A stretch of 64,000 bases of DNA from Nectonema munidae (lineage: Eukaryota; Nematomorpha; Nectonematoida; Nectonematidae): positions 772,001 through 836,000 of the forward strand of contig JAUIRK010000953.1 of assembly GCA_030549495.1 (NCBI GenBank), read 5' to 3'. The position numbers and the translations under genes were made by a program. Below, in pieces: positions 44,901 through 47,923 of this stretch (positions are counted from its first letter, which is position 1; each line of letters opens with the position of its first letter). The notes beneath the pieces are model-generated. The model was given only the letters and a program-made list of their open reading frames with translations. It was not told where the DNA came from and did no database searches.

Positions 44901-47494
44901 TATTGAGGTAGGTAGAGCCAAAGTAAGAGGTATCTTAGGGGTTTTTTCATTTTGAAGGTACACTTGCATCTCTTGTGTCGAACTATGAGCAAAAAAAGTT
45001 CAAGAATCGAAATCAAGTCTTTTGAAATCGAAGATCGATATCTAGACACTCATACTCACATATATGACAGGATGGAAAGATTAGAATAAATTGTATTGAA
45101 CGCATGGTACGACAATTTATAAAAATAACTAAAAGAGTATTTTTAATCTCAAGTTTCACCTACTTTGTGAAATGCTACTGCTATTTGCTGTGATGTATTA
45201 TTTGTGCAAGTCTCTCATCAGAGTAGCGTCTAATCATCGCGTGAAACTATTTACTGGATCAAAATTGAAACAGTAAACGACTTTACTCAACGCGTATAGC
45301 AATTCTATACGGTAACCGGACAATTGCCCGATGGACAAGTGCCCGACAGACAACTGCCCGATAAGACAAGTGCCCGATATGTTTGCGATAATTGAATCAA
45401 TAATATGTAAAGTATATGAAATAAAATATGACACAATAATGTAACATTTAATTATTTTATACTGTTATATAACTATTTAAAATGACGATAAAAAAATAAA
45501 ATTTAATGCGCAGGAAGAAGTGATACTACTTAGAAATTTGTTTAAGAACATTATATAGAATTAAAAACTTGTATTTAAGAAGATTTACTCAATTTTAATC
45601 TTTTTTAATACTTTTTAATTATATGTATAAAAAGAAAACAACTTCCGTGTAGTTAAGTTTTAAGTAGATTATTTATGAGCCAGCTGCCTAAGCTTCAACA
45701 TGAAATAATCCAAATACCCGTATATAAATATGCTAAATTTGAGGATATTTTTTAATTGTACATTATTATTCTTATGCTTTACACAAAAATTTTTGATCTA
45801 TAAATCTAGAATAAAATTTACTTATTTTTTCTATTCAATTTAAAATTGATATTTTTTCTATGTAAGATTTTATTATTTTATATTTTTGATTATTTTTTTA
45901 TATAAATTTTAATATATTTTGTAATAGTCAATTTTTTTCAATTTTTGATTAATAAAAGCAAATTTTTCTATTGATTAATAAAAGCAAATATTGATCAATA
46001 ATTTTTAACATAATATACTAAAATTATTTTTTTAAATACAATTATTAATCAAGTTTGAAGAAATATTAAAGTAAAAAATATTAAAAAAACATTTGTTATT
46101 TTTATTCCTTCACAAAATTATTTGCTAGCTTTTGTTTTTTATGTTAAAGCTAAAAATTATTGTAGTTGTATATTAAAGCGCTCAAATTATTATATATGCT
46201 AAATTAAATAAATAAATTTTTAGTATGTAAGTAGTAATATATAAACTATAATAATTGCTATATTTCTAATGATTTCTAATGTATAATATTGAGCCTAAAA
46301 AATGTTTAAGCTTTGGCTTTTGTTCCTGAAGACAAGGTTGTTTCAGCATTTGAAGAACTACAGGAAAATATGCGCGAAGATGCAGACCCCATAATTGACT
46401 ACTTTGAAGATCTTAAATCTTAAAATTTCATTATTTCTTTGTTCTTAAATATCACAAAAAACAATAAAATTTCTGACATATCGGGCAATTGTCCATCGGG
46501 CACTTGTCTGTCGGGTACTTGTCCATCGGGCATTTGTCAGTCAGGCAATTGCCCTAGAACCATTCTATACTTGTTAGAGAAGACTACTTTATGGAAGGCA
46601 CTCACTCGTTCATCGCTATCGTTTCACCTTATTTTGACATGTTTAAGAAATACCCAAATTTGCCCTAATCTGGATGAGCACCCGTATGAATGGATCGATG
46701 AGATTCTAGGAGTTTTTTTTATTATCTAACGGAATCAAAACCAGCCAACACGCTTGTTAGATTCAATAGATGTGCGGAAGAGAGGTGGTGGGGAGTATTT
46801 TTTGAGAGTGTAGTAAAAGAGGAATTCAATGATTAAGATTTTTTATATATAAGCATGCTAAGCTCAAAATTCCCGTTAAATTATAAAATCCCTTTCCTAC
46901 ACTTGACACGAGATTAATGAAAAGTTTTTCCTTTAAAATATCTGTTATTTCTAGTGCCGTGTATTCTTCAGTACATTTGTTCAGAAATTTGTGTTGTAGC
47001 CAAGGGTTCTGGAGTCGGAGGGGAAATATTTGATTCTTTTACTCTGTTAAAATAACTTTTTTTCAATATTCAAATGCATTCATAACTTTTAAGCACATCA
47101 ACACAAACCCCATGCAGATGTTGTGAAGAGCGCGCCAAAATCGCAAAAAAGTCGCTCTATGAATTTCATTCCTTTAAGCTCGTCCACAACGATAAAAGCG
47201 CGTGTGGCAGGCAATTGCGTGCTCCCTCGAAAAAATCATAAAAAACGCAACGATGCAGACCTTGAAAAGAGCGTTTCGTCGCTTACGAAACCCTCCGACA
47301 CAAAAACTACGAAACCTGTTGTGACTTCCTCTAGCATCACCACCACCACCACATCTCCCTTACGAAGATTCAGAACTCTTTCTTCGATGCAACTTCCCAA
47401 AACGGAGTACAAGTTCTTGTCTAGAAAACAAGCGTCGAAAACGCCTAAAAAGCCTGAAATTAATGGCAGTACCAGTAGTTCCCATCGTCACTGA
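8764..47494 (+). CDS. BTBD8: BTBD8-like double BTB/POZ-BACK protein gene, 14 coding exons
   Basis: The exons listed below join into one open frame of 865 codons from ATG 8812. Order: BTB-like module 1 (about residues 20-125), a long Ser/Asn/Thr-rich linker (125-410), BTB module 2 (414-530), BACK-like helices (530-740) and a basic tail (741-865). BTB module 2 has the typical LGSDL, DVILC, AHK, ILSSRSQYF and YYIYGG blocks; the BACK region has RHFVKIWSNASSF, which strongly recalls vertebrate BTBD8. Vertebrate BTBD8 also has two BTB domains and has been linked to clathrin/AP-2 vesicle traffic; that role here is only inferred. Splice phases agree throughout, and total coding length is a multiple of three. 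The weakest points are the 5' end and the exon 9/10 junction. Introns reach 8-9 kb and are packed with transposons. The identification rests on remembered family features, not a search. Confidence 0.72.
9170..9703. mobile_element. MITE with TAGGGTTG-type inverted ends
   Basis: The left end reads TAGGGTTGCAAGATATCCCG; the right end, reverse complemented, reads TGAGGGTTGACAGATATTTG. The interior is non-coding AT-rich DNA with no transposase remnant. The ends suggest a non-autonomous hAT-like or similar element, but I could not fix a target duplication. It lies in intron 1. Confidence 0.6.
9704..10938. other. Intron 1, remaining part
   Basis: AT-rich intron sequence between exons 1 and 2. It contains a G run near 10326-10342 and no recognisable gene or repeat family. 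The last 30 bases before 10939 are pyrimidine rich and form the exon 2 acceptor. Confidence 0.5.
10939..11136 (+). CDS. BTBD8: BTBD8-like gene, exon 2 (BTB module 1, N-terminal half)
   Basis: The acceptor TCTTAAAG ends at 10938; the first base G completes the Lys codon started in exon 1 (AA|G). It encodes LYEESIESDLRINFG and then KIHLHKIILQARLP, the classic BTB beta-strand plus HK helix start. It ends ...FIKDAIK with AA before a GTTTGT donor (phase 2), which again is completed by the G of exon 3. Base composition is clearly less AT-rich than the flanks. Confidence 0.8.
11137..11754. other. Intron 2, first part
   Basis: AT-rich intron sequence. Around 11267-11300 the minus strand contains GCTTGGGTTCGATCCCTTG, a tRNA B-box-like word that may be a fragment of another tRNA-derived SINE. 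A G run lies near 11577-11592. No coding sequence recognised. Confidence 0.4.
11755..12454 (+). mobile_element. hAT transposon fragment with BED zinc finger (ZBED5/Buster-like)
   Basis: The left end CAGTAGTGATTTCCAAACTG followed by AGAGGCGC is a typical hAT terminus of the Charlie/Buster kind. From about 12160 to 12365 the plus strand encodes a BED-finger region: RKYDSSYLFLGFT in one frame, then LCNKILAKDSMRPYKLKRH and VETMHFEYVDK in another, so there is at least one frameshift near 12250, at the first Cys of the finger. The rest of the transposase is absent: a piggyBac element follows directly and no hAT sequence was recognised beyond it. The element is inactive. Confidence 0.75.
12455..14337 (+). 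mobile_element. piggyBac-type DNA transposon
   Basis: Terminal words match in inverted orientation: TAGGATGACATTGCGGTC near 12464 at the left and, reverse complemented, GATGACATTGCGGTCATTTT near 14293 at the right, with a second TAGGATGACAT just outside. TTAA occurs at 12455-12458 and 14334-14337, the expected piggyBac target, but the spacing from the ends is not equal, so the exact borders are uncertain. The internal transposase is described separately. The element lies in intron 2, next to or inside a hAT fragment. Confidence 0.75.
12816..14024 (+). pseudogene. piggyBac transposase, broken by several frame changes
   Basis: It starts at ATG 12816 with MPFPKRNRLSAVKA and a long acidic N-terminal region (EETDNDDEIMSYISENESL), as in piggyBac proteins. 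A stop at 13023-13025 and later frame changes break the middle part, which still reads KTFESKYGRSWC and FEEIIKFIRFD. From 13542 to 14024 a 160-codon frame holds the catalytic core: IIDEQLFPTKCLFTQYIPSK, then KYGIKFWFIVD, ITCDNFFTSKKLASDL and FVGTLKQNRREVP. The IDEQ and TCDNFF aspartates fit two of the three catalytic residues; I do not see a clear third one or a C-terminal cysteine-rich domain. Inactive as it stands. Confidence 0.88.
14697..14830 (+). mobile_element. TTAA-flanked MITE, copy A
   Basis: About 134 bases with inverted ends TAACCCTTTCGTGACCAG and (reverse complemented) TTAACCCTTTCATTACCAG. The interior repeats variants of CGTCTGCTTTT. TTAA lies at or next to both ends, suggesting mobilisation by a piggyBac-type transposase. 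An inverted copy lies at 41967-42098 and a diverged copy at 42389-42507. It ends only 64 bases before exon 3, so the exon 3 acceptor region abuts the insertion. Confidence 0.7.
14895..15160 (+). CDS. BTBD8: BTBD8-like gene, exon 3 (end of BTB module 1, start of linker)
   Basis: The acceptor TTAAATAG ends at 14894; G completes AA|G from exon 2. It encodes KRLYFDDQNLEDLDIRVSEF, which fits the C-terminal half of a BTB fold (the IIYSSNRNI-like helix region of vertebrate BTBD8), followed by a hydrophilic linker rich in Ser, Asn and Thr. It ends with CAA G before the donor GTAATT (phase 1). Confidence 0.8.
15312..15449 (+). mobile_element. tRNA-derived SINE, copy 2
   Basis: It contains GGTCTTGGGTTCGATCCCGC, CAAGCGGCGCAATTGTGCC and TTCTCGGTGAAAACACCCCA, ending GGTACCTTTACG. 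The GTTCGATCC word fits a Pol III B-box. The same unit occurs at 39520-39672 almost unchanged. It lies in intron 3. Confidence 0.75.
15450..15873. other. Intron 3, remaining part
   Basis: AT-rich intron sequence between the SINE and exon 4. Nothing coding is visible. The last 30 bases form a strong pyrimidine tract and TTTTTAG acceptor. Confidence 0.5.
15874..16299 (+). CDS. BTBD8: BTBD8-like gene, exon 4 (linker)
   Basis: The acceptor TTTTTAG ends at 15873; AT completes G|AT (Asp) from exon 3. It encodes 142 residues of hydrophilic, probably disordered linker with an Asn-rich run (NANLNNNNSNTG), a basic patch (VKIRDRERFSTFKFKSF), a Ser-rich run (SCARQSSSFSLSPNSS) and an acidic end (DDKLEDFDTQDVDKKK). 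It ends TCT A before the donor GTATGA (phase 1). Codon use and base balance differ clearly from the introns. Confidence 0.85.
16300..16954. other. Intron 4, first part
   Basis: AT-rich intron sequence with a short (TA)n run near 16632. Nothing recognised. Confidence 0.5.
16955..17235 (+). mobile_element. LINE fragment (3' end of a reverse-transcriptase ORF)
   Basis: The plus strand reads, with frame changes and stops, RKMLRMIAKRRDFEE and later NRLR-AGHVEIRDDEDW. This is the C-terminal RLRWAGHV/GHVERM-type region common in several arthropod non-LTR retrotransposon clades. The clade cannot be assigned from so short a piece. No poly-A tail or target duplication was found. 5'-truncated and dead. 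Confidence 0.65.
17520..17927. mobile_element. Non-autonomous hAT element, family H1
   Basis: It opens CAGTGTTTCCATGTGTGG and closes GTTTGAGAATCACTG, the CAGTG...CACTG form of hAT ends. The interior (GGGTCCACTAAATTTTGCAA) matches the longer element at 51219-51903, so they are one family. No transposase. It lies in intron 4. Confidence 0.7.
17928..18308. other. Intron 4, last part
   Basis: No repeat or gene recognised. The final segment is moderately pyrimidine rich and ends in a TTTTTTATTAG acceptor for exon 5. Confidence 0.5.
18309..18562 (+). CDS. BTBD8: BTBD8-like gene, exon 5 (linker)
   Basis: GT completes A|GT (Ser) from exon 4. It encodes SFWLPLSNSTISNQK, then a Ser/Thr/Pro-rich stretch (SPAPSSSVPPTTKPIRTSDQ) and ends ESPYQ before the donor GTTAGT (phase 0). 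It is the last part of the linker ahead of BTB module 2, and probably disordered apart from the end. Confidence 0.8.
18563..18993. other. Intron 5, first part
   Basis: AT-rich, no recognised feature before the foldback element that starts near 18994. Confidence 0.5.
18994..19620. mobile_element. Foldback element with GGACATTT(A/G)GCC(G)A arrays, copy F1
   Basis: The left end carries several copies of a short motif (TTGGCCGATAGATATTTGAC, AATGGACATTTAGCCGAAG) and the right end carries the same motif in inverted orientation (CGGTGAAATGTCCTTTCGCC, AAAATGTCTGTCGGCC, AAATGCCCGGTCGCC). The interior has no transposase. A relative in opposite orientation lies at 24980-25465, and the Mutator-like element at 45311 has the same kind of repeated end motif, so I class this as a likely non-autonomous Mutator-like foldback element. 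Confidence 0.65.
19621..21347. other. Intron 5, middle part
   Basis: No gene recognised. Open frames around 20350-20680 and on the minus strand at 20552-20953 are compositionally ordinary AT-rich sequence and show no family motif. A small palindrome TGCGTCAATTGACGACGCA lies at 20974. Confidence 0.45.
21348..21509. mobile_element. Tigger-type MITE flanked by TA
   Basis: 162 bases with ends CAGTAAAACCTCTCTATAAC and, reverse complemented, CAGCAAAACTTGTCTAAGCG, bordered by TA at 21346-21347 and 21510-21511. This is the shape of a Tigger/pogo MITE. Interior words such as GTGACCTCTATAGACAGGTG resemble the ends of the Tigger element at 61776-63274. Confidence 0.8.
21776..21864 (+). CDS. BTBD8: BTBD8-like gene, exon 6 (BTB module 2 start)
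   Basis: The acceptor TTCTTCCAAG ends at 21775 and the exon starts in phase 0, matching exon 5. It encodes LGSDLMRLLLNSEKSDVILC and CDGCEIKAHK, the opening helix, beta strand and AHK motif of a BTB domain. It ends AA before the donor GTATCC (phase 2). The alternative acceptor at 21750 (TTTCCAG) gives the wrong phase. Confidence 0.85.
21865..23122. other. Intron 6
   Basis: AT-rich intron. No transposon end or exon-like frame recognised; the minus-strand frame at 22358-22594 has no family signature. The acceptor ACCCTTAAAG ends at 23122. Confidence 0.5.
23123..23203 (+). CDS. BTBD8: BTBD8-like gene, exon 7 (BTB module 2 middle)
   Basis: G completes AA|G (Lys) from exon 6. It encodes CILSSRSQYFSSMFKGNGG then IDKVNVPG, the helix 2/helix 3 region that in most BTB domains reads ILSARSPYF..MF. 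Only 81 bases, too short to stand out alone; it is supported by both splice phases and the motif. It ends GG before the donor GTATTT (phase 2). Confidence 0.85.
23204..24979. other. Intron 7, first part
   Basis: AT-rich intron sequence. A short GAGTCGG-like repeat is present at about 23465-23610 (GTAGTCGGGAGTCAGTGGCG). The open frame at 23743-23958 has no recognised motif and no matching splice phase. Confidence 0.45.
24980..25465. mobile_element. Foldback element, copy F2
   Basis: The left end repeats CGGACATATGGCAGG, ACATTTGGCTGAACG, ACATTTAACCGAAAG and ACATTTCGCC; the right end repeats inverted forms (AAATGTCCATTCTGTC, CCAAATGTCCCAGTGCC). The interior shares words with F1 in reverse orientation (AAGTTTGCAAGCTTG, AATTATGTGATGAATAA). 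It ends about 80 bases before exon 8. Confidence 0.65.
25546..25723 (+). CDS. BTBD8: BTBD8-like gene, exon 8 (BTB module 2 end)
   Basis: The acceptor ATTGATTAAG ends at 25545; T completes GG|T (Gly). It encodes ASQSS, then LLAILYYIYGGIIDISDDVN, the YIYGG signature of BTB domains, and FQVAFLASKYDLQILKNAC, the last BTB helices. It ends NFHK before GTTTTT (phase 0), a weak donor. Two other AGs (25551, 25560) keep the same frame and would shorten the exon slightly; 25545 gives the spacing expected for the family. Confidence 0.87.
25724..26101. other. Intron 8, first part
   Basis: AT-rich; nothing recognised before the hAT-like MITE. Confidence 0.5.
26102..26590. mobile_element. hAT-like MITE with near-perfect 8-bp target duplication
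   Basis: Ends TAGGGTTTGCATAAG and, reverse complemented, TAGAGTTTACTCCCGG. The flanks are ATAGATAC (26102-26109) and ATACATAC (26583-26590), which agree at 7 of 8 positions, the duplication length of hAT elements. Internally, CCGGTTC/GAACCGGG words recur near both ends. A second, smaller inverted repeat sits inside (about 26292-26323 and 26366-26396). Confidence 0.75.
26591..26896. other. Intron 8, last part
   Basis: No feature except the acceptor TTTTGTATTTAG at the end. Confidence 0.5.
26897..27059 (+). CDS. BTBD8: BTBD8-like gene, exon 9 (BACK-like region start)
   Basis: Starts in phase 0 after ATTTAG, matching exon 8. It encodes PCAACIDNLPLMLSHVDKYN, then ILEWTLRHFVKIWSNASSF, resembling the KWIVKHFARFWSERSF segment of vertebrate BTBD8, then PLYVMELS. 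The 3' border is the least certain in the gene: GTGATC after 27059 (phase 1) is the only donor that links to exon 10 in frame, although better-looking donors exist at 27040 (GTATGT) and 27083 (GTATGC). Confidence 0.75.
27136..27185 (+). CDS. BTBD8: BTBD8-like gene, exon 10
   Basis: The acceptor AATCAAG ends at 27135; AT completes C|AT (His). It encodes LFSIIRHINSINETFQ, which lines up with the SCLNMLIQSLNNKNAAF helix of vertebrate BTBD8. It ends in phase 0 before GTGTAG. Only 50 bases and a 76-base intron before it, unusually short for this gene, so moderate confidence. Confidence 0.55.
27186..27929. other. Intron 10, first part
   Basis: Mostly AT-rich. Between 27285 and 27345 there is a more balanced patch whose frames (for example NSNSTKTTPSNFTLW) do not fit splice phases or the family, so I did not call it an exon. 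Confidence 0.4.
27930..28075 (+). mobile_element. Possible LINE 3' tail
   Basis: GAGACTGGACGAGAAGTGG, AAATGATTCGAGATGTG and a final AAATAAATGATGCTGATGAT with further GATGAT units look like the 3' end of a non-LTR retrotransposon with a short tandem tail. No protein remnant. Low confidence. Confidence 0.35.
28076..29004. other. Intron 10, middle part
   Basis: AT-rich sequence with no recognised feature. Confidence 0.5.
29005..29355. mobile_element. Nested TA-flanked MITEs (pogo/Tigger-like ends)
   Basis: The outer unit has ends CAGTAGACCACCGTTAATTC and, reverse complemented, CAGTAGACCCTCGTTAAGTC, with TA on both sides. A second, shorter unit starts at about 29271 (TAGTAGACCCTCTGTTATGT) and shares the same right end, giving an 85-base hairpin with GTCGGAC words in both arms. 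The open minus-strand frame over this region is a by-product of the repeat. Confidence 0.7.
29356..30418. other. Intron 10, last part
   Basis: AT-rich sequence with a (TATATG)n-like run near 30341. It ends in a long pyrimidine tract and TTTTTAG acceptor. Confidence 0.5.
30419..30604 (+). CDS. BTBD8: BTBD8-like gene, exon 11 (BACK-like region)
   Basis: Strong acceptor; starts in phase 0, matching exon 10. It encodes SIDNALNLYTSCSHK, RCLKQRSKVLENFEK and VQLACVSFVLSHPLAFIASP. The last part lines up with LQEKCIAFIVNNFSKIIQSE of vertebrate BTBD8. It ends REFAIK before the donor GTGAAC (phase 0). Confidence 0.8.
30605..33414. other. Intron 11
   Basis: 2.8 kb of AT-rich intron with no recognised transposon end. 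Around 31020-31070 there is a short GC-richer word (GTGTGTGGCGGCATACACGG) with local inverted symmetry. The open frame at 31256-31570 has no known motif and unsuitable codon composition. Confidence 0.45.
33415..33540 (+). CDS. BTBD8: BTBD8-like gene, exon 12 (BACK-like region)
   Basis: Acceptor TTTTTGTGCAG; phase 0 start. It encodes KDHDHLKEELSKLKLNF, a helix of coiled-coil character, then SISLHTLSQVYINSASILSS. It ends IKS before the donor GTACTT (phase 0). Length and position match the stretch between the FALLLQ and KLWIFL segments of vertebrate BTBD8. Confidence 0.72.
33541..34550. other. Intron 12, first part
   Basis: AT-rich intron sequence with short (AT)n runs near 33979 and 34344 and an (ATA)n run near 34241. 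No gene or complete mobile element recognised. Confidence 0.45.
34551..35211. repeat. Tandem repeat, about 347-bp period, two units
   Basis: Two diverged head-to-tail units start at 34551 and 34898 (TATACTCTTTGTGG). Both contain TAGGCTAGG, CTTTTATGTGAGGTCAGTCA and ATGGGTCAGTAGTA. Part of the unit (GGTCAGTATAATGTTTTTCT) appears a third time near 36150. Part of the R repeat complex; non-coding. Confidence 0.75.
35212..36500 (+). repeat. R repeat, plus copy, with internal 264-bp tandem duplication
   Basis: Units starting at 35212 and 35476 (AATGTCGATT) are near-identical over about 260 bases and include CGAAGGGCATTCGTTATATT, GACAGTGTGCGA and ACGCGTTTGTGAGCGCAGTG. The following part (CGGGCTAGTGTACGCTAAGT and onward) continues to about 36500. 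An inverted, collinear copy runs from about 63945 down to 61490, split by a Tigger element. No coding capacity and no recognised family; function unknown. Confidence 0.8.
36495..36655 (-). repeat. Partial copy of the palindrome arm
   Basis: GCTATGAGGTAGCAAAATATG, GAACAGAAAGTTTGATATTT and AATTGCAAAGTATAGGTA repeat the inner part of the right palindrome arm (around 37500-37600) directly before the palindrome. It also matches 59968-60346. Confidence 0.7.
36768..36937. repeat. 28-bp tandem array, left arm
   Basis: About six units with anchors GATGATTC/AATGATTC at 36790, 36818, 36846, 36874 and 36902, exactly 28 apart; the unit is close to CTGTATACTACGATGATTCA plus TCTCCAAC. Two more units lie at about 37067-37118. 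No spacers separate the units, so it is not CRISPR-like. Confidence 0.85.
37792..37961. repeat. 28-bp tandem array, right arm
   Basis: Mirror image of the left-arm array (GTAGTATACAGGTTAGAGATG units). The same unit variants appear in mirrored order, so the array existed before the inversion-duplication or has been homogenised. Confidence 0.85.
38291..38399 (+). CDS. BTBD8: BTBD8-like gene, exon 13
   Basis: A long T-rich tract and TTTTTAG acceptor; phase 0 start. It encodes NFQIFLHKLKHNLLRYFHTY then KQSHQDSFSWCSEIQK. This matches the [26 protein letters not shown] region of vertebrate BTBD8 in pattern. It ends G before GTTTTC (phase 1). This frame is not the longest open frame here; it is chosen by phase and motif. 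Confidence 0.68.
38400..39519. other. Intron 13, first part
   Basis: AT-rich sequence; the plus frame running through 38226-38543 overlaps exon 13 in another frame and has no family signature. No repeat recognised. Confidence 0.45.
39520..39672 (+). mobile_element. tRNA-derived SINE, copy 3
   Basis: GGGCGTGAGTAAGGTTGG (A-box-like), CTTGGGTTCGATCCCGCATC (B-box), then CAAGCGGCGCAATTGTGCC, TTCTCGATGAAAACAACCCC and CACGGTACCTTTACC. It is the least diverged plus-strand copy and nearly identical to 15312-15449 over the body. Confidence 0.8.
39673..41966. other. Intron 13, second part
   Basis: AT-rich. Around 40310-40345 (CCCAGCAAGCTGGGGTGAGC) and 40395-40500 there is more balanced sequence that could be a fragment of a non-LTR retrotransposon, but I found no protein motif. 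Otherwise nothing recognised. Confidence 0.4.
41967..42098 (-). mobile_element. TTAA-flanked MITE, copy B (inverted)
   Basis: Starts TTAACCCTTTCGTGACCAG and ends GGCCACGAAAGGTT. The interior is the reverse complement of copy A (AAGCAGAAGATTCATACAAA, CAGACGAAGGTAAAATTGTT). Confidence 0.72.
42389..42507. mobile_element. TTAA-flanked MITE, copy C (diverged)
   Basis: Starts TTAACGGCCAGAGTCCACT and ends GACGTTAACGGGTTAA. The interior shares CGTCTGC, CTTCTGCTTTACATTAGAT and ATCGTCTGATTATT with copies A and B. TTAA at both borders. Confidence 0.6.
42508..45301. other. Intron 13, third part
   Basis: 2.8 kb of AT-rich intron with a (CT)n run near 44538-44553 and an (ATT)n run near 44761-44780. No gene, RNA or mobile element recognised. 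Confidence 0.45.
45302..46570 (+). mobile_element. Mutator-like element with perfect 9-bp target duplication
   Basis: The element (45311-46561) is flanked by ATTCTATAC on both sides (45302-45310 and 46562-46570). Its ends, GGTAACCGGACAATTGCCCG and (reverse complemented) GGTTCTAGGGCAATTGCCTG, are inverted repeats, each followed by four or so copies of a motif near GGACAAGTGCCCGAT. A 9-bp duplication is typical of Mutator-like elements. Most of the interior is AT-rich, with a 37-codon transposase remnant near the right end. It lies in intron 13. Confidence 0.85.
46310..46423 (+). pseudogene. C-terminal remnant of a Mutator-like transposase
   Basis: The frame ALAFVPEDKVVSAFEELQEN, then MREDADPIIDYFEDLKS and a stop, resembles the region of MULE-type transposases where an AL(A/S)F(V/L)P..DV..AFE pattern follows the catalytic core. 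It lacks the DDE residues and zinc finger and starts without a Met. It supports assigning the surrounding element to the Mutator superfamily. Resemblance is from memory of the family, so moderate confidence. Confidence 0.6.
46571..47117. other. Intron 13, last part
   Basis: Bases 46578-46683 look exon-like in two frames but fit no splice phase needed by the gene (see rejected items). The final CCCCATGCAG forms the exon 14 acceptor. Confidence 0.5.
47118..47494 (+). CDS. BTBD8: BTBD8-like gene, exon 14 (C-terminal tail and stop)
   Basis: The acceptor ATGCAG ends at 47117; AT completes G|AT (Asp) from exon 13. It encodes VVKSAPKSQKSRSMNFIPL, several Lys/Arg-rich patches (PRKNHKKRNDADLEK), a Thr-rich run (SSSITTTTTSPLRRFRT) and ends SKTPKKPEINGSTSSSHRH with stop TGA at 47492-47494. 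The tail is basic and probably disordered, and is much shorter than the long C-terminal extension known for vertebrate BTBD8. No domain recognised. Confidence 0.85.
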
Positions 47495-47923
47495 TCTTTC
47501 CCACTTTCTCTCCAAGTTATCAGGTTTATGCCTTTGTAAGAAGATCGGCTCTTCTTCACTCGTCCCTTAAATTCACTCCATCTTTTAAAGTTCTCTTTCC
47601 TTCCTATACTTCGCTCACAAAAAGATATTTGAAATACAACTTTTAATTGCCTTTGTTTTTTGCCTTGTTTTGTGTTTGAATTTTAAATTTTAGTAATAAT
47701 ATATATATATATATTTTCTTTTAAAATAAAAATTACAATTTTTTAAAGTCTAAGCTTTCGATTCATTTTCTTGGCATGCTTGTGCCATTCTATTTTTAGA
47801 GGCGAATAATGTTACAATTTTTTGAAAAAAATGTTAGGGGGGTTAAAAATTTTCAATCAATTATTGATTTTTTATATTTTATATATTATTTTTTTTGAGT
47901 ATGCATGATAAAAATTAAAAATA
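47495..47923 (+). promoter_or_regulatory. 3' UTR with polyadenylation signal
   Basis: Less AT-rich for about 130 bases after the stop, then AT-rich with a (TA)n run at 47699-47713 and AATAAA at 47725-47730, the best candidate poly-A signal for the BTBD8-like gene. The pogo element starts about 200 bases further on. Confidence 0.55.

Noticed and set aside
46578-46683. Candidate coding exon after the Mutator-like element (EKTTLWKALTRSSLSF or EDYFMEGTHSFIAIVSPYF)
   Set aside because: Two frames look protein-like, but exon 13 (phase 1) joins exon 14 in phase without it, and the best donor at 46684 would leave the wrong phase. One frame also hits a stop before any good donor.
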